Shown here piece by piece: positions 1-5,110 of a stretch of DNA of 5,358 bases. Position 1 is the stretch's first letter. Each line of letters starts with the position of its first letter. Origin of the DNA: Candidatus Latescibacterota bacterium (lineage in GTDB: Bacteria > Latescibacterota > Latescibacteria > Latescibacterales > Latescibacteraceae); the NCBI GenBank assembly GCA_018656855.1, contig JABHYP010000224.1, positions 1 to 5,358 on the forward strand, read 5' to 3'. The translations under genes were made by a program, and so were the position numbers. Under the pieces are notes generated by a model. It was not told where the DNA came from. It saw only the letters and a program-made list of their open reading frames with translations, and searched no databases.

Positions 1-468
1 ACGGCAGTGATTACAGTTCAGAACAAGTAGTGAGCCATGATGCGGGAGTTCGTCTCTCATCGCACCAATCCAGGTGTCGGTACTTGTAACACCAGGCAGG
101 GCATGTTTCAACGCCCGGTTGCGCACGGCAAAACCTTCCACTGTCACGAACAAACAATCTTCCAGTAACATGCTGTATTCACCTGTAAATCTGGCTTTCC
201 CCCGATTTTTCGCACGGATAATGATAGGTGATTCTTTGCTCCCTTTGAGATGAATGTGCAGCGGGGAGTTCTCAAAATAATAGTCGCCGTCAGCAACCTC
301 AATAATTGAACCTGACATGGCATTGGAAACAGCGTCCCTGAACTGTTTTTCTGTTTCTACTTCTATGATATACGGTTTATATGTGTTGTCACATCCCAGA
401 CAAAACGCCATCCAAACAATCAAATTAGCACAAAAAAATCGGCGAATAAAAATATGCTGTTTAAGCAT
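1..468 (-). CDS. Secreted lipoprotein, polysaccharide lyase family 6-like beta-helix protein (3' end outside window)
   Basis: The frame is open from an ATG at 468 to the window edge (156 codons, no stop), so the C-terminal part is missing. An in-frame TAA lies two codons upstream, which fixes 468 as the first ATG; I see no good Shine-Dalgarno. Residues 1-26 form a lipoprotein-type signal: K3 and R9-R10, a hydrophobic stretch 11-25, then FCLGC with the candidate lipidated Cys at 26. The -3 position is Cys, not the usual Leu, so the lipobox is imperfect. From residue 37 the text follows the start of chondroitinase B/alginate lyase (PL6) beta-helices: an alpha cap (37-52), VADGDYYF (58-65), SPIIIRAKN (80-88), a G-x-x-x-FTG strand (90-96), VEGF (110-113) and a HGSLLVLN-type strand (144-151). 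PL6 enzymes cleave uronic-acid polysaccharides by beta-elimination; their catalytic Lys/Arg lie further on and cannot be checked here. A non-enzymatic parallel beta-helix protein is the alternative. Family assignment comes from recalled sequence patterns, not a search. Confidence 0.72.
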   Translation of the reverse strand, partial: MLKQHIFIRRFFCANLIVWMAFCLGCDNTYKPYIIEVETEKQFRDAVSNAMSGSIIEVADGDYYFENSPLHIHLKGSKESPIIIRAKNRGKARFTGEYSMLLEDCLFVTVEGFAVRNRALKHALPGVTSTDTWIGAMRDELPHHGSLLVLNCNHCR

Positions 469-501
469 CAGTTATACTCATTTTAAATTGTAATTTCCCG
501 C

Positions 502-530
502 ATATTATTTGCAAATTTAATATACGGCAA
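502..530 (-). promoter_or_regulatory. Candidate sigma70-type promoter for the lyase-like lipoprotein gene
   Basis: On the minus strand TTGCCG (525-530) and TAATAT (502-507) are separated by 17 bp. Each hexamer matches its consensus at four of six positions. The spacing to the ATG at 468 would leave a leader of roughly 25-30 nt. The surrounding DNA is very AT-rich, so chance matches are likely and the call is weak. Confidence 0.3.
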
Positions 531-568
531 TAAACATGAACGATTAGACAAATTGCGCTAAAATATAT

Positions 569-703
569 ATGTTAGTCGATATTCCACAAATCAAAATCAT
601 TGTTGATAATATTTTGACTAAATCTACATTTATAACGGATAATAGGCTTGTTGAATATTTTACACAAGTATTTACGATCTTTAACTTAAGGGTACAACCT
701 TAG
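569..703 (+). pseudogene. Short open frame, possibly an earlier fragment of the same dead integrase
   Basis: A 44-codon plus-strand frame runs from ATG 569 to TAG 701-703. It overlaps the better-supported recombinase fragment by 19 bp in a different frame. Residues 3-6 read VDIP, and residues 23-30 read TDNRLVEY, followed by a short helix-like stretch. In integrases of the XerC/Bacteroides-transposon type, a V-x-(I/V)-P strand is followed after about 20-30 residues by an S-N-Q-K-x-N-x-Y-L-like segment just before the His-x-x-Arg box. The order and spacing fit, but identity is low. If related, a frameshift and a small deletion that removed the His-x-x-Arg box separate it from the downstream fragment. 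No ribosome binding site is seen. It could equally be chance in AT-rich DNA. Confidence 0.3.
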
Positions 704-864
704 AAAGCATTCGTATGGTGTTAAGCCATGAGGATAGTTCTACTACTGAGAGGTACGCTTCAATCAACTGTTTCAATGTAAAAAGAGGTATTAAGTCTAA
801 TTCCAAATGCTGGAAACTTCGACAAAGAAAAAGCTCCGAAAAATGCTTAAGCGAAGTTTATTAA
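685..864 (+). pseudogene. Tyrosine recombinase (phage-type integrase) C-terminal relic
   Basis: After the TAA at 682-684 a plus-strand frame runs to TAA at 862-864 (59 codons, no start needed). It encodes L-E-S-I-R then VLSHEDSSTTERYA. This is the standard ending of a tyrosine recombinase: the G-x-x-L-E-x-I helix, the conserved His of the (L/S)-G/S-H motif (codon 727-729), T-T-x-x-Y and the nucleophilic Tyr (codon 754-756), at the family's usual 9-residue spacing. These enzymes cut and rejoin DNA through that Tyr to integrate or excise elements. Here the core with the catalytic Arg and the His-x-x-Arg box is missing: stops crowd the same frame upstream (559-561, 604-609, 682-684). So this is a remnant, not an active enzyme. 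It reads toward the tRNA-Pro 3' end 86 bp away, the classic target of such integrases. A basic 33-residue tail after the Tyr is unassigned. Confidence 0.7.
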
Positions 865-873
865 ATGCGAATT

Positions 874-924
874 CTGACACAAATTGACACATCCTAATAA
901 ATGCCCGTTTGCTTTTTGTGTCAG
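874..924. repeat. TGACACA repeat cluster: 10-bp inverted repeat plus an extra direct copy
   Basis: CTGACACAAA (874-883) is exactly inverted as TTTGTGTCAG (915-924) with 31 bp between. A further direct copy of the core TGACACA lies at 885-891, one helical turn (10 bp) from the first at 875-881. The inverted arms could pair as a hairpin, but the minus-strand transcript leaving the tRNA has no T-run after it, so a terminator is not well supported. Three copies of a 7-mer between a dead integrase and a tRNA 3' end look like protein-binding sites, for instance arm-type integrase or excisionase sites; that role is inference. Confidence 0.6.
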
Positions 925-950
925 TGTTTTTTCTAACTTCTTGATTTTAC

Positions 951-1028
951 TGGTCGGGGTGAGAGGATTTGAACCTCCGGCCTCATGCTCCCAAAGCACG
1001 CGCGCTAGCCGGGCTGCGCCACACCCCG
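951..1028 (-). tRNA. tRNA-Pro (anticodon TGG), 3' CCA encoded
   Basis: The minus strand folds as a complete cloverleaf of 78 nt. The acceptor stem CGGGGTG pairs perfectly with CACCCCG. The D stem is GCGC/GCGC with a 10-nt loop. The anticodon stem CGTGC/GCATG (one G-U pair) encloses loop TTTGGGA, giving anticodon TGG, which reads proline CCN codons. The variable loop is 5 nt. The T arm GGAGG-TTCAAAT-CCTCT contains the TTC signature. The discriminator is A and CCA is encoded. The first pair C1-G72 is typical of bacterial tRNA-Pro. A promoter lies directly upstream. Any open reading frame drawn through this region is spurious. The 3' half of the gene borders DNA with an integrase relic, so it is a plausible integration site. 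Confidence 0.97.
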
Positions 1029-1041
1029 ATTTGCAAACAAG

Positions 1042-1071
1042 AATATACTGAATAAGCTTATACATAGTCAA
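1042..1071 (-). promoter_or_regulatory. Sigma70-type promoter of tRNA-Pro
   Basis: On the minus strand TTGACT (1066-1071, five of six to consensus) and TATATT (1042-1047) are 18 bp apart. The -10 element ends 13 bp before the mature tRNA 5' end at 1028, which leaves a short leader as expected for a tRNA transcript. It lies after the end of the Smr gene, so the tRNA can be transcribed on its own. Confidence 0.65.
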
Positions 1072-1113
1072 GGTGAATTGAATTTGCTTACTGTTTTTTT
1101 ATTTTACGGGCCA

Positions 1114-1413
1114 TTAAGTCCCGCTTTTTTCTCCCTCCTTACCCATCGGTTCAAGGATAGCGATTGTCGCCCCCCATGAAGAAGCATCAGGCGCAGTTCT
1201 AAAATCCCTGATAAAGTTGCATTTTTTCAGGTGTGATTGTACAATCTGCCTGAGAACTCCATGTCCCTTTCCGTGAATAATACGCACATAAAGAACGCCC
1301 TGTATCCGGCACTGGAGAAGAAATTCGGACAGGGCGGATTTTACATCTCCGGGCTTGAACATGTGAAGGTCGAGGGTGCCGTCAACCGGGTAGTCAAACA
1401 GTTCACTTTCCAT
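1114..1413 (-). CDS. Stand-alone Smr-domain protein
   Basis: A 99-residue protein consisting almost entirely of one Smr domain (small MutS-related, the C-terminal domain of MutS2). The N-terminal signature LDLH is at residues 14-17, and the core HGKGHGVLR is at 47-55, the H-G-x-G-x-G-x-L loop of the family. The GATIAIL strand (81-87) closes the fold. Smr domains bind or cleave nucleic acids: MutS2 Smr has nicking endonuclease activity, and related proteins cut mRNA on collided ribosomes. The substrate of this short cytosolic version cannot be told from sequence. The start is set by an in-frame TAG four codons upstream; the upstream GTGGGA is a modest Shine-Dalgarno. It follows the serA terminator by 63 bp, so it needs its own promoter or read-through; I saw no convincing hexamers. 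Length matches other single-domain Smr proteins. Confidence 0.88.
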   Translation of the reverse strand: MESELFDYPVDGTLDLHMFKPGDVKSALSEFLLQCRIQGVLYVRIIHGKGHGVLRQIVQSHLKKCNFIRDFRTAPDASSWGATIAILEPMGKEGEKSGT

Positions 1414-1476
1414 AAATTCCCACTAAAAAAATAAAACTGTTAATAGTTCATAGACAAAAAACTCACAGGTTAAACG

Positions 1477-1518
1477 AAAAAATCCTTCCGGCATGCTTTT
1501 ATACAGGAAGGATTTTTT
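1477..1518 (-). terminator. Rho-independent terminator of serA (probably bidirectional)
   Basis: AAAAAATCCTTCC (1477-1489) and GGAAGGATTTTTT (1506-1518) are perfect 13-bp complements around a 16-nt loop. On the minus strand the G/C-containing stem is followed by a TTTTTT run, 38 bp after the serA stop. The arms carry A and T runs at both ends, so it could also stop plus-strand transcription. Confidence 0.92.
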
Positions 1519-1556
1519 AGATTATCCATTAAAGCTATAGGCTGTTTCAGTATGTA

Positions 1557-3143
1557 TCAAATTTCCAGACATACCGCCCACTCAATATTGTCTATTGCGT
1601 TGATTTCATCCAGTATTTTCTTGTCAACGGCATCATCGGTATTGAGCACAACAATCGCTTCACCGGCCGGACTTTTTCGAGACCAGGTCATGTGGGCGAT
1701 GTTGATACCCTTTTTTCCGAGAACAGTCCCTATATTGCCGATTATTCCCGGACGGTCCTTATTACCGCAAATAAGCATGTGTCCTTCAGGGACAAAATCA
1801 AGTTCGAATCCCTGAAAATTCACCACGCGCGGGCTGTGTTTGCCGAAAATTGTTCCGAGAATGGATAAATCCCCGCTATCTGTATTGGTTGTGACCTTAA
1901 TACAGTTTTTAAAGTTCTTCTCTTCCGACGATTTTATTTCATTGACCTTTATGCCGAGTTTTTCAGCGGTAATAAGAGCATTGATCAGATTGATACCCTC
2001 GGCGTAGCCTCTTGTAAAGAGTCCTTCGAGAGCTGATGAGGTTATCGGCCAGGTATCGAATCTGTGCAAGTCGCCGCCGTAATAGGTAATTTCAAAGCTG
2101 GTTAGCTGCCCTTTTCCAAGCTGCCCGAGCATGGCGCCCATATTCCTGCAGAGATTCATGAAAGGTTTAACCTCTTCAAACATCTCAGACGCCATCGAAG
2201 GCATATTGACAGCATTTCTCACCTCGCCGTGCAGAAGAAAATCGCGTATTTGCTCTGCAACCATGGCGGCGACAATATCCTGTGCCTCAGCTGTCGATGC
2301 TCCGAGATGAGGTGTACAGATAACACGTTCATCCATTACTATCGAGCTTTCCCCCGGCGGTTCATTTTCATACACATCGAGCGCCGCACCTGCCACTTTA
2401 CCAGAATCGATCGCTTTAAGAAGGTCTTTCTCATTGATAATACCGCCGCGGGCGCAATTGATGATACGAACGCCATCCTTGCATTTATCTAACGTTTCAG
2501 CGTTGATCATGTGATGCGTTTTATCGCTGAGGAGAGTGTGCACAGTAATATAATCCGATTCAGCCCAGACTTCGTCAAGAGTAGTGAGTTTTATGCCGTG
2601 CCTCTGCGCAATTTCTTTCGATATAAAGGGATCGATTCCGAGCACCTTCATCTTGAACGCCGCAGCGCGATCCGCCATAACCTGGCCAACATTCCCAAGC
2701 CCGATGATTCCAAGAGTCTTGCCTCTCAGCTCAACTCCCATTAATTTCTTACGGTCCCACAACCCTTCCTTTATCGAATGGTCGCCCTGTGAGATATTAC
2801 GTGAAAGAGCCATCATCAAGCTGAACGCATGTTCTGCGGTCGACACTGTATTTCCACCCGGAGTATTCAATACCACGATTCCGGCATCGGTTGCTTTTGC
2901 AACATCGATATTGTCTATACCGCTGCCGGCTCTGCCGATTACTTTCAGTTTTTTTGCTTCAGCAATAACATCTTCCAAGACTTTTGTAGCGCTCCGCACC
3001 ACGAGTGCGTCATAATCTCCAATTATGGCTTTGAGTTCATCGGGGCTCAGTTTTGTTTTAAAATCCACCTCGATTTCGGGAACAGCCTCCAGAATGTCAA
3101 TACATTCCTGCGCAACATTATCACTTATTAGAACTCTGTACAT
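1557..3143 (-). CDS. serA: D-3-phosphoglycerate dehydrogenase
   Basis: This 528-residue enzyme catalyses the first step of serine biosynthesis: NAD-dependent oxidation of 3-phosphoglycerate to 3-phosphohydroxypyruvate in the cytosol. The split substrate-binding domain (about 1-95 and 285-312) flanks the Rossmann domain with GLGNVG at 148-153. The D-2-hydroxyacid dehydrogenase catalytic residues are visible: Arg232 in NCARGG, Glu261 in YENEPP and His279 in PHLGAST. Residues about 315-450 form the intervening (ASB) domain, and about 455-528 an ACT domain (NKDRPGIIGNIG at 461-472). This is the long type of PHGDH, as in Bacillus and mycobacteria. ACT and ASB domains are the usual seat of serine feedback inhibition; whether this one is serine-sensitive is inference. 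The ATG is preceded by AGGAGA at a 9-nt spacing. The gene lies 99 bp after the aminotransferase and ends at a strong terminator. No key residue is missing. Confidence 0.97.
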   Translation of the reverse strand: MYRVLISDNVAQECIDILEAVPEIEVDFKTKLSPDELKAIIGDYDALVVRSATKVLEDVIAEAKKLKVIGRAGSGIDNIDVAKATDAGIVVLNTPGGNTVSTAEHAFSLMMALSRNISQGDHSIKEGLWDRKKLMGVELRGKTLGIIGLGNVGQVMADRAAAFKMKVLGIDPFISKEIAQRHGIKLTTLDEVWAESDYITVHTLLSDKTHHMINAETLDKCKDGVRIINCARGGIINEKDLLKAIDSGKVAGAALDVYENEPPGESSIVMDERVICTPHLGASTAEAQDIVAAMVAEQIRDFLLHGEVRNAVNMPSMASEMFEEVKPFMNLCRNMGAMLGQLGKGQLTSFEITYYGGDLHRFDTWPITSSALEGLFTRGYAEGINLINALITAEKLGIKVNEIKSSEEKNFKNCIKVTTNTDSGDLSILGTIFGKHSPRVVNFQGFELDFVPEGHMLICGNKDRPGIIGNIGTVLGKKGINIAHMTWSRKSPAGEAIVVLNTDDAVDKKILDEINAIDNIEWAVCLEI

Positions 3144-3242
3144 TAAAACAAGTCTCCTGTATTATGGCACACGGCTCAATCTAAGATAGTGAATAACAGA
3201 AGCTTTATGCCAAACATTTTTTCATTATTAGTCTCTATGCAA

Positions 3243-4373
3243 TTATCTATCTGCCAGAACTTCCTGGGCGGCTTTTACGGAATCTCCTGAATTGAACGAG
3301 AATCCGACTTCCTTTAAAGAGAGTTCAAGGCCCGAAAGAGCGGACAGAACATCATACTCATCAAGGTATCCGATATGAGAGATACGAATTATTTTCCCTT
3401 TCAGATGAGCCTGACCGCCCGCAGGGAATATCCCGTTTTTCTTTAAGGTTTTCACCAGTAAACCGCCGTCAATCCCTTCCGGGATGCTGATTGCGGAAAG
3501 CACATTCGATGGATTAGTGGGAAACAGGTCAAGTCCAAGCGCCCTGACTCCCGCTCTCATCGCCTGTGCCGCAAGAGCATGCCGTGCCCAGAGATTTTCA
3601 AGGCCCTCACCAAGAATTATATCCAAGGATTCATTTAAACCCACAAGCAGTGTAATCGGAGGTGTAAATGGATTCTGGTTCATTTCAATCGATTTTTTAT
3701 ACTTCATGATATCCCAGTAATACTTTGGAAGATCAGAGCGTTCTATCCTCTTCCACGAATCCTTCGAAACTGAAATGAATCCGAGCCCCGGCGGGAGCAT
3801 AATAGTTTTCTGTGAACCGGAAACAACGATATCAATTCCCCATTCGTCCGGTCTCAATTCATGTGCGCCGATACCCGAAACAGCATCGGTAACCAGCGCC
3901 GCATCATAATCGCGCATCACCTCACCGATAGCTTTCAGGTCGGTTAACACGCCTGTGGAAGTTTCGGAATGGGTGGTAAAAACCGCTTTCACACCGGGAT
4001 TGGCATCCAGCGCATTCTTTATCTCTTCCGGGTCAACCGCTCGTCCCCATTCCACATCGACCTGAACGGTTTCTATACCGTATGCCCTGCATATCTCATC
4101 CCAGCGCTCACCGAACTTTCCGCCGCGGACTGTCACCGCCTTATCACCTCTGGCTAAAACATTCACCACTGCGGTTTCCATCGCACCGGTACCGGAGGAG
4201 GCCAAGGTAAATACATCACCGTCGGTCATGAAAAACTTCTTGAGCTTCTCGTTAATCTTGGCAAAAAGATTCTCATATTCAGGCGTCCTGTGGTGAAAAA
4301 CCGGTTCAGCCATCTTTAGAAGCACTTTTTCAGGTACCATAACCGGCCCGGGCGTAAATAAACGTGTTTTCAT
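3243..4373 (-). CDS. Class V PLP aminotransferase, AGXT/PucG type (serine-glyoxylate/alanine-glyoxylate or phosphoserine aminotransferase)
   Basis: A 376-residue fold-type I PLP enzyme of class V. Visible landmarks are TPGP at 7-10, the cofactor phosphate loop SSGTGAMETA (59-68), HSETSTG (135-141), Asp163 in VTDAVSG, which contacts the pyridine nitrogen, the Schiff-base Lys189 in SGSQKTIMLPPG, and Arg330 in RISHIG, which binds the substrate carboxylate. Length is normal for serine-pyruvate and alanine-glyoxylate aminotransferases. The family is broad in substrate (serine, alanine, aspartate, glyoxylate, and in some archaea phosphoserine), so sequence alone does not fix the reaction. Adjacency to serA suggests it makes phosphoserine from 3-phosphohydroxypyruvate in place of SerC, or feeds serine into glyoxylate metabolism. 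It begins 25 bp after engB; GAAAGG lies 11 nt before the ATG, with a small hairpin between. It is probably cotranscribed with engB and perhaps serA. Confidence 0.9.
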   Translation of the reverse strand: MKTRLFTPGPVMVPEKVLLKMAEPVFHHRTPEYENLFAKINEKLKKFFMTDGDVFTLASSGTGAMETAVVNVLARGDKAVTVRGGKFGERWDEICRAYGIETVQVDVEWGRAVDPEEIKNALDANPGVKAVFTTHSETSTGVLTDLKAIGEVMRDYDAALVTDAVSGIGAHELRPDEWGIDIVVSGSQKTIMLPPGLGFISVSKDSWKRIERSDLPKYYWDIMKYKKSIEMNQNPFTPPITLLVGLNESLDIILGEGLENLWARHALAAQAMRAGVRALGLDLFPTNPSNVLSAISIPEGIDGGLLVKTLKKNGIFPAGGQAHLKGKIIRISHIGYLDEYDVLSALSGLELSLKEVGFSFNSGDSVKAAQEVLADR

Positions 4374-4386
4374 GGCAAAAATTGCC
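4374..4386 (-). promoter_or_regulatory. Small hairpin between ribosome binding site and start codon of the aminotransferase
   Basis: On the minus strand GGCAA-TTT-TTGCC sits immediately before the ATG at 4373, and its first two G bases are the end of the GAAAGG ribosome binding site (4385-4390). The linear spacing of 11 nt is long; folding of the stem would change the effective distance to the start or mask the site. A role in translation control is inference, and a 5-bp stem is weak. Confidence 0.35.
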
Positions 4387-4398
4387 TTTCTATTCGTT

Positions 4399-4983
4399 TC
4401 AGGTTATTTTAAGAGTTCTGTTAATCCAAGACCATAAAGTTTCAAGCCCGGTACCAGTAAGCGCAGAAAACATCACAATATTCTCCGCACCGTACTCCTT
4501 CTCATACATTTTCATTTTCTTCACTTTCTCGTTTGAGGATAGTTTGTCTGACTTGGTAAACACGTAAAGAACACTTCCGCCCCACATTTCCAGCCATCTT
4601 AACATGTCATAATCGCCTGAAACAGGTCCATGGCGAGAATCAATAAGCTGGATTACTCCTCTGAGTTCACGTCTTTCATTCAGAAATGTATTAACGAGTT
4701 CACTGAATTTTTTTTTATCCGATTTCGATATCTTAGCATAACCATATCCTGGTAAGTCGACAAGATAGAAAGTGCCATCTACAATAAAATAATTTATTGA
4801 CTGAGTCTTTCCCGGTGTTCGCGATATTTTAGCAAGATTGCGCTGGTTGGCAAGGCAGTTTATAATTGATGACTTTCCTACGTTGGAACGGCCGGACATA
4901 CATATTTCCGGAAGACCGGTTGAAGGAATGTCTTTCAGTGAATATACCGCCTTAAAGAAAGTTATTTCAGGTATTCTCGCCAT
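4399..4983 (-). CDS. engB: Ribosome-biogenesis GTPase EngB (YihA/YsxC)
   Basis: A 194-residue single-domain GTPase of the TrmE-Era-EngA-EngB superfamily. All five G motifs are present: G1 GRSNVGKS (31-38), G2 with Thr56 in TPGKTQ, G3 DLPGYGYAK (76-84), G4 TKSD (143-146) and G5 SALTG (173-177). EngB acts in the cytosol in late assembly of the 50S subunit (YsxC in Bacillus subtilis) and is usually essential. The length of about 195-200 residues is standard. The ATG is preceded by AGGTAAAGAG, a modest ribosome binding site. The order lon-engB is common in bacteria, including B. subtilis lonA-ysxC, which supports the call. The next gene, an aminotransferase, starts 25 bp after the stop, so the two are probably cotranscribed. 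Confidence 0.97.
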   Translation of the reverse strand: MARIPEITFFKAVYSLKDIPSTGLPEICMSGRSNVGKSSIINCLANQRNLAKISRTPGKTQSINYFIVDGTFYLVDLPGYGYAKISKSDKKKFSELVNTFLNERRELRGVIQLIDSRHGPVSGDYDMLRWLEMWGGSVLYVFTKSDKLSSNEKVKKMKMYEKEYGAENIVMFSALTGTGLETLWSWINRTLKIT

Positions 4984-4994
4984 CCCGCTCTTTA

Positions 4995-5036
4995 CCTATT
5001 TCAAATTTCAGATTCCAAATTTCAGATTTCAAATTT
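4995..5036. repeat. Three tandem 14-bp repeats in the lon-engB gap
   Basis: Plus-strand units are CCTATTTCAAATTT (4995-5008), CAGATTCCAAATTT (5009-5022) and CAGATTTCAAATTT (5023-5036). The second and third differ at one base; the first differs from the third at three. The array starts 12 bp upstream of the engB ATG, and its first unit runs into the ribosome-binding region. Similar AAATTTGAAATCTG-like runs are, to my recollection, scattered between genes in some uncultured bacterial phyla. No binding protein or function is known to me. Confidence 0.8.
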
Positions 5037-5110
5037 ATCCGTTGTTAGATATTATTTTTCATAACTGAGCATTGAGAATTCATTATTCCCCTTCTGCCCT
5101 ATCCCGTATC

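Larger units (their letters stand above)
469..950. other. AT-rich stretch without an intact gene; integrase relic and short repeats
   Basis: This 482-bp stretch between the lipoprotein start and the tRNA-Pro 3' end has no intact gene on either strand. It holds a candidate promoter for the leftward gene (502-530), a short open frame (569-703), a decayed tyrosine-recombinase C-terminus (685-864) and a cluster of TGACACA repeats (874-924). Its base composition is visibly more AT-rich than the genes to the right, with many runs of A/T at 480-690. The combination suggests accessory DNA placed beside the tRNA gene. Confidence 0.6.

Noticed and set aside
847..1071. A 74-codon minus-strand open frame
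   Set aside because: It runs straight through the complete tRNA-Pro gene and its promoter; its protein shows no family pattern.
1101..1127. A CGGG...CCCG stem followed by CTTTTTT on the plus strand, near the smr stop
   Set aside because: The stem is only 4-5 bp, and no plus-strand gene runs into it. On the minus strand it is followed by A-runs, so it is not a terminator for smr.
2584..3015. A 143-codon plus-strand open frame
   Set aside because: It lies fully opposite serA, which has all catalytic motifs; the reverse frame is open only as a codon-composition shadow.
3144..3242. Possible serA promoter hexamers (TTGGCA with TATCTT; CATAAT near the ribosome binding site)
   Set aside because: Spacings are 19 bp or the -35 match is poor. 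Nothing stands out, so serA may depend on upstream transcription or an unrecognised promoter.
4838..5068. A plus-strand open frame ending in FQIPNFRFQIYP-like text
   Set aside because: Its C-terminal text is just the translated 14-bp tandem repeat and the rest is antisense to engB.
5037..5110. Search for a lon terminator after its stop codon
   Set aside because: Only a GAATTC palindrome and AT-rich DNA are present; no stable hairpin with a T-run was found.
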